Assembly (NCBI GenBank): GCA_003282055.1
Contig: QCAD01000017.1
Span: 1-16,541, forward strand
Source: Pelagibacteraceae bacterium AG-339-N18
Lineage (GTDB): Bacteria; Pseudomonadota; Alphaproteobacteria; Pelagibacterales; Pelagibacteraceae
DNA length: 16,541 nt
Direction of reading: 5' to 3'
Position 1 is the first letter of the stretch; each line of letters begins with the position of its first letter. Below the pieces are notes generated by a model that saw only the letters and a program-made list of their open reading frames with translations, was not told the origin of the DNA and ran no database searches. The position numbers and the translations under genes were made by a program. Of this stretch, positions 1 to 8,381 are shown one piece after another.

Positions 1-64
1 GACGTAAGCAATTTATCCATAAATCCTATATTTATTAACTTTAAATGATTATAACAATAATTTT

Positions 65-2920
65 TTAACTTAAAAGAGGTTTTAAAAATTTTCCAGTATA
101 ACTTTCATGAATTTTACAAATTTCCTCTGGCTTTCCCTCTGCGATAATTTTTCCACCTTTAACACCCCCCTCAGGCCCCATATCTACAATGTAATCAGCC
201 GTTTTAATTACATCAAGATTGTGTTCAATTACAACTACTGTATTACCTAAAGCTACAAAGGTATGAAGAATTTCTAAAAGTTTTTTTATATCGTGTTGAT
301 GTAAGCCGGTTGTCGGCTCATCTAATATATACACCGTTCGCCCAGTAGATCTCTTAGACAACTCTTTAGCTAATTTTATCCTTTGAGCCTCACCACCTGA
401 AAGCGTAGTTGCTTGTTGACCAATTTTTATATAACCCAATCCAACTTTTTTTAAAGTTAGTAATTTTGTTTTAATATTTGATATATTCTCAAAATATTCA
501 CATCCTTCATCCACAGTCATATTTAAAACATCAGCTATACTTTTATCTTTAAATTTTATTTCAAGTGTCTCACGGTTATATCTAGTACCTTTACACTCAT
601 CACACTGAATATAAACATCTGGTAAAAAATGCATTTCATAGGTGATTACGCCATCACCCTCACATGCCTCACATCTACCACCTTTAACATTAAACGAAAA
701 ACGTCCAGGCTTATAACCCCTAGTTTTAGATTCTGGTAAATTTGTAAACCAGTCTCTTATCGGTCCAAAAGCACCAGTATAAGTTGCTGGATTTGATCTT
801 GGTGTTCTACCAATAGGTGATTGGTCAATATCAATAATCTTATCAACAAGCTCTGTTCCCTTGAAACCTTTGAATGGTTTTGGAATTTTTCTCGATTTAT
901 TATTATTTAAAGTTAAATTTAATGCATTGTACAATGTTTGTAATACCAGAGTAGATTTTCCACTTCCTGATACACCAGTCACACAAGTTAAACTTCCAAG
1001 AGGTATTTTTAGATTTACATTATCGAGATTATTCCCTGTTGCTCCAGAAATTTCCAAAAACCTTCCATTTTTTGCCAACCTTCTTTTCCCAGGCACATTA
1101 ATCTTGAACTTATTTGAAAGATATTTTCCTGTAATACTATTATGATTTTGACTTATCTCTTTTATTGATCCTTGTGCAACTATCTCTCCACCTTTGTTTC
1201 CAGCTTCAGGACCAAGGTCAATAATGTGATCAGCGTTTTCCATCGTTTCTGTATCATGTTCAACTACTATCACTGTATTACCTAAGTCACGTAATCTTTT
1301 TAATGCATTTATGAGTTTTACATTATCTTTCTGGTGAAGCCCAATAGATGGCTCGTCTAATACATACAACACACCTGTCAAACCTGATCCTATTTGAGAA
1401 GCTAATCTAATTCTCTGAGCTTCACCTCCAGATAATGTTCCTGATTCTCTAGATAATGTTAGATAATCCAAGCCAACGTTTAATAAAAAATTTAATCTCT
1501 CATTGATTTCTTTTAAGATATGCTCAGCAATTTTAACTTGTCGTTTGTCCATATTATCTTTTAATTTTTCAAACCATATCGCTGCATCAGAAATAGATTT
1601 TTCAGTAACCTCACTTATATGTAAACCATCAATCTTTACACATAGTGCTTCGTCTTTTAGTCTGTGACCGTTACATCTTTCACATTTTGTATCAGATTGA
1701 TATTGTGAAATTTCCTCTCTTTTCCAGTCACTATCAGTTTCAAGGTATCTTCTTTCTAAATTATTTATTACGCCTTCAAAGGTTTTTTTATGTGAATATT
1801 TTTCGTATCCATCATCGTATGTAAATTTTATTTCTTCATCATCAGATCCATAAAGAATAATGTCTTTAATCTTTTTTGATAGTTTTGACCATCTTTCACT
1901 TAGTGAAAATTCATAATGCTTTGCAAGTGAACTTAATGTTTGAGCATAATACATAGTAGTTGTTTTAGCCCAAGGCTCTATCGCTCCATCACTTATACTC
2001 TTTTTTTCGTTTGGTATAACTAAATTTGGATCTACGTTTAATTTGATCCCAATTCCCTCACATTCCTCACATGCTCCAAATGGACTATTAAATGAAAATA
2101 ATCTTGGCTCAATTTCTTCAATTGTAAACCCGCTTTCTGGGCAAGCAAATTTAGTTGAAAATATTAATTTTTGTAATTTTCTGAATTTTTTAGGGAGAGT
2201 CTCATCTTCGTATTCTACAAATATTAAACCATTCGCTAATTGTATTGATGTCTCTATACCTTCAGCTAATCGATTACCTAATGACGAATTCAAAATTATT
2301 CTGTCTACAAGAACAGATATATCATGTTTAATTTTTTTGTTAAGTTCAGGAACTTTGTCTATATCATATAAGGTATTATCAATTTTAATTTTTCTAAATC
2401 CTCTTTTTTTGTAATTTAAAATTTCTTTTTTATATTCTCCTTTTCTTCCTCTTACTACAGGAGCGTAAAGGTATATCGTTGATTTTTTTGGAAGTTCTTT
2501 AATTTTGTCTACTATTTGTGTAACTGTTTGTGACTCAATAGGTTTTCCTGTAAAAGGAGAATATGGAATACCTGCTCTTGCATACAAAACTCTCATATAA
2601 TCATATATTTCAGTTACAGTAGCCACAGTTGATCTAGGATTTTTTGATGTATTTTTTTGTTCAATTGATATAGCTGGACTTAAACCTTCAATTAAATCGA
2701 CGTTAGGTTTTTTCATTTTATCCAGAAACTGTCTTGCATATGCAGATAAACTTTCAACATATCTTCTTTGTCCCTCTGCATAGATAGTATCAAATGCTAA
2801 TGAAGATTTACCTGATCCTGAGAGGCCAGTAATAACAACAAATTTATCTTTAGGAATTTCTAGTGATACATTTTTTAAATTGTGTTCTTTTGCACCCTTT
2901 ATAACTATCTTTTTAATCAT
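65..2920 (-). CDS. uvrA: UvrABC excinuclease subunit A (DNA damage recognition ATPase)
   Basis: UvrA is the damage-sensing ATPase of nucleotide excision repair. It dimerises, loads UvrB at bulky lesions and then leaves. At 951 residues it is full length. Two ABC ATPase modules are visible: Walker A motifs at residues 32-40 (GLSGSGKSS) and 649-657 (GVSGSGKST), and ABC signatures LSGGEAQRI at 496-504 and 840-848. The C-terminal zinc module is intact (C750, C753, C773, C776). The first zinc module is incomplete: C260, C284 and C287 are present, but the expected second Cys is S263. I recall the same CPxSG form in other alphaproteobacteria, so I treat it as a lineage trait. The start ATG has no clear Shine-Dalgarno. 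The gene is divergent from ssb across 89 bases, and I see no alphaproteobacterial LexA box (GTTC-N7-GTTC) there, so SOS control is not evident. Confidence 0.98.
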   Translation of the reverse strand: MIKKIVIKGAKEHNLKNVSLEIPKDKFVVITGLSGSGKSSLAFDTIYAEGQRRYVESLSAYARQFLDKMKKPNVDLIEGLSPAISIEQKNTSKNPRSTVATVTEIYDYMRVLYARAGIPYSPFTGKPIESQTVTQIVDKIKELPKKSTIYLYAPVVRGRKGEYKKEILNYKKRGFRKIKIDNTLYDIDKVPELNKKIKHDISVLVDRIILNSSLGNRLAEGIETSIQLANGLIFVEYEDETLPKKFRKLQKLIFSTKFACPESGFTIEEIEPRLFSFNSPFGACEECEGIGIKLNVDPNLVIPNEKKSISDGAIEPWAKTTTMYYAQTLSSLAKHYEFSLSERWSKLSKKIKDIILYGSDDEEIKFTYDDGYEKYSHKKTFEGVINNLERRYLETDSDWKREEISQYQSDTKCERCNGHRLKDEALCVKIDGLHISEVTEKSISDAAIWFEKLKDNMDKRQVKIAEHILKEINERLNFLLNVGLDYLTLSRESGTLSGGEAQRIRLASQIGSGLTGVLYVLDEPSIGLHQKDNVKLINALKRLRDLGNTVIVVEHDTETMENADHIIDLGPEAGNKGGEIVAQGSIKEISQNHNSITGKYLSNKFKINVPGKRRLAKNGRFLEISGATGNNLDNVNLKIPLGSLTCVTGVSGSGKSTLVLQTLYNALNLTLNNNKSRKIPKPFKGFKGTELVDKIIDIDQSPIGRTPRSNPATYTGAFGPIRDWFTNLPESKTRGYKPGRFSFNVKGGRCEACEGDGVITYEMHFLPDVYIQCDECKGTRYNRETLEIKFKDKSIADVLNMTVDEGCEYFENISNIKTKLLTLKKVGLGYIKIGQQATTLSGGEAQRIKLAKELSKRSTGRTVYILDEPTTGLHQHDIKKLLEILHTFVALGNTVVVIEHNLDVIKTADYIVDMGPEGGVKGGKIIAEGKPEEICKIHESYTGKFLKPLLS

Positions 2921-2947
2921 ATTTTTTGTTGCTTTGACTTAATAAAA

Positions 2948-2976
2948 TTAATATTCAGAGTAAATTGTGATATAAA
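2948..2976 (+). promoter_or_regulatory. Candidate sigma-70-type promoter for the ssb-gyrA-coaD-cyclophilin-tgt run
   Basis: The 89-base gap between divergent uvrA and ssb is almost pure A/T after about position 2960. A plausible plus-strand promoter is TTAATA (2948-2953), a 17-base spacer and TATAAA (2971-2976), leaving a leader of roughly 25 bases before the ssb ATG at 3010. The -35 match is weak (4 of 6), and such AT-rich sequence offers many -10-like hexamers, so this is tentative. The uvrA promoter on the other strand must lie in the same gap but I cannot place it. Confidence 0.3.
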
Positions 2977-3009
2977 TTAAATAATTAAAATAATAAATAA
3001 TAAAATATT

Positions 3010-3465
3010 ATGGCTGGAAGTTTAAATAAAGTACTATTAATTGGTCGTTTAGGCGCAGATCCAGAAATAAAACAGATGGTTAATGGTAAAAGTGTTGCAA
3101 GACTTAGTCTAGCTACTAGTCAATCTTGGAAAGATAAAAATACAGGTGAGAAAAAAGAAAAAACTGAGTGGCACCGTGTAGTTGTATTTAATGAAGGTTT
3201 AGTAAATGTTGTTCAACAGTATTTAAAAAAAGGTGCCCAAATTTATATTGAGGGTCAATTAACTACAAGAAAATGGAAAGATGAACAATCCGGGCAAGAT
3301 AGGTATTCAACTGAAATAGTTATTCAAGGATATAATTCGTCCCTAACTATGCTTGGTGGTGGTAATTCAGGTGGCGGAATTAGCAATGATAATTCTCAAA
3401 TATCAAATAATTCTGATGATTTATCACAAGTACAAAATGATATGGATGACGACATTCCATTTTAA
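3010..3465 (+). CDS. ssb: Single-stranded DNA-binding protein SSB
   Basis: SSB coats and protects single-stranded DNA during replication, repair and recombination and recruits partner proteins through its acidic tail. At 151 residues it is a normal bacterial size. The N-terminal OB fold spans about residues 4-112, opening with [15 protein letters not shown] and containing the conserved EWHRVVVF segment at 53-60. A short Gly/Ser/Asn/Asp-rich linker (about 117-143) follows, and the extreme C-terminus DMDDDIPF is the canonical partner-binding tip. No Shine-Dalgarno precedes the ATG. The stop lies 5 bases before gyrA, so the two are almost certainly co-transcribed. The ssb-gyrA order is usual in alphaproteobacteria. 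Confidence 0.97.
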   Translation: MAGSLNKVLLIGRLGADPEIKQMVNGKSVARLSLATSQSWKDKNTGEKKEKTEWHRVVVFNEGLVNVVQQYLKKGAQIYIEGQLTTRKWKDEQSGQDRYSTEIVIQGYNSSLTMLGGGNSGGGISNDNSQISNNSDDLSQVQNDMDDDIPF

Positions 3466-3470
3466 TCTTT

Positions 3471-6047
3471 ATGGAAAAAAACGAAGTTTCTTCTGATAAA
3501 AAAATAAGATTAATTTCAATGCATGATGAGATGAGTTCATCTTATCTCTCGTATGCAATGAGTGTAATTGTAAGTAGAGCTCTACCAGACATAAGAGATG
3601 GCCTAAAACCAGTTCATAGAAGAATACTTTATGCTATGTATAAAGGCGGTTACGATTGGTCAAAACAATTTAGAAAATCTGCAAGAATTGTTGGTGATGT
3701 TATTGGTAAATATCATCCCCACGGAGATCAGTCAGTTTATGATGCTCTAGTTAGAATGGTTCAAGATTTTTCAATGAGTTTGCCACTTGTTGAAGGTCAA
3801 GGTAATTTTGGATCTATAGATGGTGATCCAGCCGCTGCAATGAGATATACAGAGACTAGACTTTCAAAAGTCTCTCAATTTCTAATTGAGGATATTGAAA
3901 AAAATACAATTGAATATAAAAGTAATTATGATGAAACAGAAAAGGAGCCATCAGTTTTACCAGCACAATTTCCAAATTTACTTGTAAACGGAGCAGGAGG
4001 TATTGCTGTTGGAATGGCCACAAGTATTCCACCTCATAATTTGGGTGAAATCATAAATGGAACATTAGCTTTAATTGATAACAAGGATATTAAGATAAAA
4101 GAATTAATGAAACATATTCCAGGACCCGATTTCCCAACTGGAGGAATAATAATTGGGAAGGACATAATAAAACAAGGATATAATAAGGGCAGGGGTTCTT
4201 TTAAAATTCGAGGTGAAATACTAAATGAAACGCAAAAAAGCGGTCGAGATAGATTGGTAATTAATTCAGTTCCATATCAAGTAAATAAATCAGTACTTAA
4301 TGAAAGAATTGCTCAATTAGTTAGAGAAAAAAAAATAGAGGGAATAAGAGATATACGTGATGAATCAAATAGAGAAGGTATCAGAGTTTCGATTGATTTA
4401 AAGTCTGGTGTAGAACCAGAAACCGTTAAAAGACAATTATATAAAAACACACAAATTGAAAGTTCTTTTGGTTTCAATACCTTGGCCATAGTTGATGGAA
4501 AACCAAAGACCTGTAATTTAAAAGATTTTTTAGAAAATTTTTTAGCATTTAGAGAAGATGTAGTTCTAAAGAAAACAAAATTTGATTTAACAAAAGCAGA
4601 GGAAAGAGCTCATATACTTATTGGTTTGTCTGTTTCTGTTGAAAATTTGGATAAAGTTATAAAGATTATACGAGGATCAAAAACTCCTACTGAAGCTAAA
4701 AAATTTTTATTAAACGCTAATTGGAAAGTGAATAAATCTCAAAAAACAATATCTTTAATTGAAAATAGAAAATCTAAGAGTTTATATAGTTTATCTTCAA
4801 ATCAAGCTGATGCTATTCTTGAATTAAGATTACAAAAATTGACCGCTCTTGGTATAAATGAAATCGAAGTTGAGATTAAAAAGTTATCTGAATTAATTGT
4901 AAAATTAAAAAAGATAATTTCGTCTAAAAAAGAATTGTTAAAAGTTATTAGTAATGAGTTAAAAGATATTAAAGAAAAATATGCTGTTCCTAGAAGAACA
5001 AAAATTATTGATGCTGTTTTAAATTACGATATTGAGGAGACAATACAAAAAGAAACAGTTCTTATAACTATTACTCTTCAAGGATATATAAAAAGAGGTT
5101 CGCTTAAAACAGTTAAAATTCAAAAAAGAGGTGGTAAAGGAAAAACGGGTATTACAACAAGAAATGAAGATTCTGTCATTCAAACTTTATCAGTTAATAC
5201 CCATACATCGGTTCTTTTTTTTTCAACAGTAGGTTTAGTATATAAGATTAAGGCATGGAAAATCCCTGAGGGATCAGCCTCATCAAAAGGTAAGTCATTG
5301 TTTAATATCTTGCCGCTTAAAAATCACCAGTCAATAAGTTCAATTATGCCCTATCCAGAAAGTGATGATGACCCAAGTAAATATCAGATAGTTTTCGCAA
5401 CTTCTAAAGGTAAAGTTAGAAAAAATAGTTTGGAGGATTTTTCATCAATCAATACCTCAGGTAAGATAGCAATGAAATTGGATAGTAACGATAAAATTAT
5501 AGGTGTAAAAATCTGTAAAGATGATCAAGATATAATTTTGAGTACCAAATTTGGTAAGTGTATAAGATTTGAGTCTAAAAAATTAAGAATTTTTAAAGGT
5601 AGATCGTCAAAAGGTATTAAAGGAATTGAATTAGCTCCAGACGATGAAATAGTCTCATTATCAATAATTGATAATAATAAAGTTAAAAAAAACGGTAAAA
5701 ATAAGGATGATAAATCTGAAGTGGTCGCGAAACAAAAATTTATTTTATCAATAAGTGAAAATGGATTTGGCAAAAAAACCTCACATTACGATTACAGAAC
5801 TACGAATAGAGGAGGTAAGGGAATAATTGGGATAGTAAACTCTCTAAGAAATGGCAATATTGCATCATCATTTCCAGTGAATGAGGGTGATGAAATAATG
5901 ATTTCAACAAACAAAGGAAGGGTTATAAGGTTAGCGGTAAAAGAGATTAGAACAGCAGGAAGAAATACTCAAGGAGTGAGAATTATTAAATTATCTGGAG
6001 ATGAAAAAGTTGTTTCTGCAATTAAAATTGATGATAATTTATTATAA
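3471..6047 (+). CDS. gyrA: DNA gyrase subunit A
   Basis: GyrA is the DNA-cleaving subunit of gyrase (A2B2), which introduces negative supercoils. The 858-residue protein has the breakage-reunion domain (about 1-520) with the active-site tyrosine Y126 in [10 protein letters not shown], followed by the C-terminal beta-pinwheel wrapping domain. The GyrA box at 551-557 reads QKRGGKG (consensus QRRGGKG), which identifies GyrA rather than ParC. In the quinolone-binding region ([10 protein letters not shown], 82-91) the residue matching E. coli Ser83 is Gln87, while the acidic residue matching Asp87 is kept as D91. A Lys/Asp-rich insertion lies in the pinwheel around 5685-5725. The stop TAA shares its last A with the coaD start (TAATG), which suggests translational coupling. 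Confidence 0.98.
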   Translation: MEKNEVSSDKKIRLISMHDEMSSSYLSYAMSVIVSRALPDIRDGLKPVHRRILYAMYKGGYDWSKQFRKSARIVGDVIGKYHPHGDQSVYDALVRMVQDFSMSLPLVEGQGNFGSIDGDPAAAMRYTETRLSKVSQFLIEDIEKNTIEYKSNYDETEKEPSVLPAQFPNLLVNGAGGIAVGMATSIPPHNLGEIINGTLALIDNKDIKIKELMKHIPGPDFPTGGIIIGKDIIKQGYNKGRGSFKIRGEILNETQKSGRDRLVINSVPYQVNKSVLNERIAQLVREKKIEGIRDIRDESNREGIRVSIDLKSGVEPETVKRQLYKNTQIESSFGFNTLAIVDGKPKTCNLKDFLENFLAFREDVVLKKTKFDLTKAEERAHILIGLSVSVENLDKVIKIIRGSKTPTEAKKFLLNANWKVNKSQKTISLIENRKSKSLYSLSSNQADAILELRLQKLTALGINEIEVEIKKLSELIVKLKKIISSKKELLKVISNELKDIKEKYAVPRRTKIIDAVLNYDIEETIQKETVLITITLQGYIKRGSLKTVKIQKRGGKGKTGITTRNEDSVIQTLSVNTHTSVLFFSTVGLVYKIKAWKIPEGSASSKGKSLFNILPLKNHQSISSIMPYPESDDDPSKYQIVFATSKGKVRKNSLEDFSSINTSGKIAMKLDSNDKIIGVKICKDDQDIILSTKFGKCIRFESKKLRIFKGRSSKGIKGIELAPDDEIVSLSIIDNNKVKKNGKNKDDKSEVVAKQKFILSISENGFGKKTSHYDYRTTNRGGKGIIGIVNSLRNGNIASSFPVNEGDEIMISTNKGRVIRLAVKEIRTAGRNTQGVRIIKLSGDEKVVSAIKIDDNLL

Positions 6048-6541
6048 TGTTGAAAACAGCAATTTATCCAGGAACGTTTGATCCCATAACATTTGGTCAC
6101 ATAGATGTAATTAAAAAATCTTTAAAATTATTTGATAAAATTGTCCTAGCTATCTCAGATGGAGAGAATAAGGATTATTTATTTGATGTTGAAGAAAGAA
6201 TTGAAATTGTAAGAAATGCTCTTTTTAAAGATCTAAAAATGAATAAAAAGAAGATAGCTATAATCTCATTCAAGTCCCTAACCACCACATTATGTAAAAA
6301 ATATAATTCTAATATAATTTTAAGAGGATTAAGAGCGGTTTCTGATTTTGAATATGAATTTCAACTTGCTGGCATGAATAGAAAGCTAAATAATAATATA
6401 GAAACAATATTTTTAATGTCAGATGTAGAAAATCAAATTATATCATCAAAATTTGTAAAAGAAATTGTTAAACTTAAGGGGGACATAAAAAATTTTACTA
6501 CCAAAAGCACAATAAAGGCATTAAAAAATAAATATGAGTAA
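6047..6541 (+). CDS. coaD: Phosphopantetheine adenylyltransferase
   Basis: CoaD transfers AMP from ATP to 4'-phosphopantetheine to give dephospho-CoA, the penultimate step of coenzyme A synthesis, in the cytoplasm. At 164 residues it fits the bacterial family. The nucleotidyltransferase signature is at 7-18 (YPGTFDPITFGH, ending in catalytic H18). RGLRAVSDFEYEFQLAGMNR at 93-112 is a family hallmark, and the ATP-binding ISSxxVKE motif is at 132-139. The usual TNGH form is TFGH here, which I regard as minor. The start overlaps the gyrA stop by one base and the end overlaps the next gene by 8 bases. The gyrA-coaD-cyclophilin order is typical of alphaproteobacteria. Confidence 0.96.
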   Translation: MLKTAIYPGTFDPITFGHIDVIKKSLKLFDKIVLAISDGENKDYLFDVEERIEIVRNALFKDLKMNKKKIAIISFKSLTTTLCKKYNSNIILRGLRAVSDFEYEFQLAGMNRKLNNNIETIFLMSDVENQIISSKFVKEIVKLKGDIKNFTTKSTIKALKNKYE

Positions 6542-7094
6542 GTTTTTAGTTAAGATAATTATTATACTCTTGTTTTTTATAAACAAATCATTTACGGAGG
6601 AAAATATTATGATATTAAAATTAAAAGATGGCGATGTAAAAATTGAGTTGTTCGCTGATACAGCGCCAAATCATGTAAAAAGAATTAAGGAACTTGCAGA
6701 TAAAGGAAAATATGACAATGTTGTATTTCACAGAGTTATTGATGGATTCATGGCTCAAACTGGTGACGTTCAGTTTGGCAATTCAAGTTTAAATGATTTT
6801 GACCTAAGAAGAGCTGGAATGGGAGGTTCTGATTTACCTGATCTTAAACAGGAGTTCAGCAATCTTCCTCATGATCGTGGAACTTTATCAATGGCTAGAT
6901 CATCTGATCCAGATAGTGCGAATAGCCAATTTTTTATTTGTTTTAAACCTGCTCCATTTCTTGACAAACAATATACTGTTTTTGGTAAAGTTACTGAGGG
7001 GATGGAATTTGTAGACAAAATAAAAAGAGGTGATCAAAACAATAATGGATCAGTCACAGATCCTGATAAAATAATAAGTTTCAAATCCCAGTAA
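6534..7094 (+). CDS. Cyclophilin-type peptidyl-prolyl cis-trans isomerase, with possible secreted and cytoplasmic forms
   Basis: This enzyme speeds prolyl peptide-bond isomerisation during protein folding. Residues 1-21 form a signal-peptide-like leader (basic MSKFLVK, a hydrophobic IIIILLFFI core, then a polar end), so the 186-residue product is predicted to be exported. The cyclophilin domain fills about 26-184. Active-site signatures are FHRVIDGFMAQTGD (65-78, catalytic R67), SQFFI (131-135) and LDKQYTVFG (143-151). The segment RAGMGGSDLPDLKQEF is the form I associate with alphaproteobacteria. The ATG at 6534 lies inside the end of coaD, with no good Shine-Dalgarno. A second in-frame ATG at 6609 (Met26) lies 8 bases after GGAGG (6596-6600) and would give a leaderless cytoplasmic protein. 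I keep the longer start because the leader is so signal-like. ppiA and ppiB would both be reasonable names. Confidence 0.93.
   Translation: MSKFLVKIIIILLFFINKSFTEENIMILKLKDGDVKIELFADTAPNHVKRIKELADKGKYDNVVFHRVIDGFMAQTGDVQFGNSSLNDFDLRRAGMGGSDLPDLKQEFSNLPHDRGTLSMARSSDPDSANSQFFICFKPAPFLDKQYTVFGKVTEGMEFVDKIKRGDQNNNGSVTDPDKIISFKSQ
6596..6611 (+). promoter_or_regulatory. Shine-Dalgarno-like site before an internal in-frame ATG of the cyclophilin gene
   Basis: GGAGG at 6596-6600 is followed by 8 bases and ATG at 6609-6611, in frame with the longer cyclophilin ORF. Most other starts in this window have no Shine-Dalgarno; the M48 peptidase gene has a moderate AAGGA. Initiation here would begin at the first residues of the folded domain (MILKLKDGD) and drop the leader. 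GGAGG also occurs by chance within other coding sequence, for example gyrA. Here it is part of the codons for Thr-Glu-Glu, so spacing and position, not the motif alone, make it notable. Confidence 0.4.
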
Positions 7095-7108
7095 TATTTT
7101 AGCTTAAA

Positions 7109-8215
7109 TTGAAAAAATTTGAATTTGAAATTTTAAGAAAAAATAAATTTGCAAGACTAGGTTTAATAAAAACTCATAGAGGTAATATCGATACCCCTGC
7201 TTTTATGCCAGTTGGTACACAGGCTACTGTAAAAGCTTGCACTATTGATAATATAAAAAAAACAGGCTCTCAAATTATCTTATCAAATACTTATCATCTA
7301 ATGATAAGACCAGGAATGGAAAGAGTTCGTGATGCTGGAGGTCTTCATGAGTTCATGAATTGTGATCTTCCTATTCTTACTGACTCTGGAGGATTTCAAG
7401 TAATGTCATTATCTAAAATTAACAAAATTGACAAAGAAGAGGGGGCAATTTTCAATTCTCATGTTGATGGTAAAAAGTTTTGTTTAAGCCCCGAAGAAAG
7501 TATAAAAATTCAATTAGGTCTTAATTCAGATATAGTTATGATAATGGATGAGTGCCCAAAAAAAACTAACGATTATGAAATTATAAACAAATCAATGCAT
7601 CTTTCTTTATACTGGGCTGAAAGATCAAAGAAAGCTTTTGGTAATAATCCTCATAAAGCTTTATTTGGAATTATTCAAGGAGGTTTATTTAAAGACTTAA
7701 GACTTAAATCATTAGAAGGTTTGTTGAAGATCGGGTTTGATGGTTATGCGCTAGGGGGTTTAGCAGTAGGAGAAACTCAAGAGGAAATGTTTGATGTTCT
7801 GGATAATATTAAAGAATATATGCCTAAAGATAAGCCTCATTATTTAATGGGTGTAGGAACTCCTAGTGATATTTTGGGTGCTGTTAAAAGAGGAATCGAC
7901 ATGTTTGATTGTGTATTGCCAACTAGGTCAGGTCGAACTGGTCTAGCTTTCACATGGGAGGGAAGAGTAAATATTAAAAACAACAAATACCAAAATGATA
8001 ACAGTCCTTTAGATCCTAATTGTACAAATCTCAATCTAAATAAATATTCGAAAAATTACTTAAATCACCTATTTAATACTAATGAAATTTTGGGCTCAAT
8101 GCTGCTTACATTGCATAATATAAATTTCTATCAGGAGTTAATGGGTGCTATTAGACAGAATATCAAAAATGACACATTTGATGAATTTCACAATAAATAT
8201 ATAGATAAATTGTAA
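7109..8215 (+). CDS. tgt: Queuine/preQ1 tRNA-ribosyltransferase with a degenerate zinc site
   Basis: Tgt exchanges the anticodon guanine (G34) of tRNA-Asp, -Asn, -His and -Tyr for preQ1 on the route to queuosine. The 368 residues match the family's usual length. The general acid/base motif TDSGGFQV (91-98, D92), MDECP (146-150), GGLAVGE (216-222) and the nucleophile region MFDCVLPTRSGRTG (265-278, D267) are all present. The structural zinc site, normally DPxCxCxxC plus a downstream His, reads DPNCTNLNL here. C305 and H336 remain, but the other two Cys are N307 and L310. Translation must begin at TTG 7109, because an in-frame TAG sits at 7100-7102 and no ATG is nearby. The gene follows the cyclophilin stop by 14 bases. 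queA, often found just before tgt in alphaproteobacteria, is absent here. Confidence 0.95.
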   Translation: MKKFEFEILRKNKFARLGLIKTHRGNIDTPAFMPVGTQATVKACTIDNIKKTGSQIILSNTYHLMIRPGMERVRDAGGLHEFMNCDLPILTDSGGFQVMSLSKINKIDKEEGAIFNSHVDGKKFCLSPEESIKIQLGLNSDIVMIMDECPKKTNDYEIINKSMHLSLYWAERSKKAFGNNPHKALFGIIQGGLFKDLRLKSLEGLLKIGFDGYALGGLAVGETQEEMFDVLDNIKEYMPKDKPHYLMGVGTPSDILGAVKRGIDMFDCVLPTRSGRTGLAFTWEGRVNIKNNKYQNDNSPLDPNCTNLNLNKYSKNYLNHLFNTNEILGSMLLTLHNINFYQELMGAIRQNIKNDTFDEFHNKYIDKL

Positions 8216-8230
8216 TTGGATAACTTTTTT

Positions 8231-8260
8231 TTTCAAATTCGTGTTTGAAATATCTAGATA
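8231..8260. repeat. Short hairpin followed by a 10-base palindrome in the tgt/tRNA-Lys gap
   Basis: TTTCAAA (8231-8237) and TTTGAAA (8244-8250) form a perfect 7-bp stem with a 6-base loop. Directly after it is the palindrome TATCTAGATA (8251-8260). A run of T precedes the hairpin on the plus strand rather than following it, so this is not a canonical intrinsic terminator for tgt. The second arm and the palindrome overlap the candidate tRNA promoter. In AT-rich DNA such short symmetry can arise by chance. Confidence 0.4.
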
Positions 8261-8274
8261 ATTCTGTATATACA
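8245..8274 (+). promoter_or_regulatory. Candidate promoter of the tRNA-Lys gene
   Basis: TTGAAA (8245-8250) matches the -35 consensus at 5 of 6 positions. Overlapping -10 candidates TATATA (8267-8272, 16-base spacer) and TATACA (8269-8274, 18-base spacer) follow. Initiation near 8280 would leave a 5' leader of about 18 bases before the mature tRNA at 8298. The tRNA could also be read through from tgt. Confidence 0.4.
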
Positions 8275-8297
8275 ATTTTATCTAAAGTAACATTTGT

Positions 8298-8373
<76 letters not shown>

Positions 8374-8381
8374 CATATTTT

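Noticed and set aside
1..20. Possible start of another minus-strand gene (ATG at 18-20 reading M-D-K-L-L-T) downstream of uvrA.
   Set aside because: Only six codons are visible before the window edge, the AGGA-like site is too close to the ATG, and nothing identifies the product. The rest of 21-64 shows no clear terminator.
2059..2143. Missing Cys (S263) in the first zinc module of UvrA.
   Set aside because: I recall the same CPxSG form in many alphaproteobacterial UvrA proteins, so it is probably a clade trait and not a defect of this gene.
861..2414. Plus-strand open frames inside uvrA (861-1145 and 2043-2414).
   Set aside because: They are opposite-strand shadows of strongly conserved UvrA motifs and show no protein-family features of their own.
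2921..3009. LexA/SOS box in the uvrA-ssb divergent region.
   Set aside because: No GTTC-N7-GTTC or GAAC-N7-GTTC pattern is present in these 89 bases.
8216..8250. Intrinsic terminator after tgt.
   Set aside because: The T run precedes the hairpin on the plus strand and the stem is AT-only, so it does not fit the canonical order for tgt termination.
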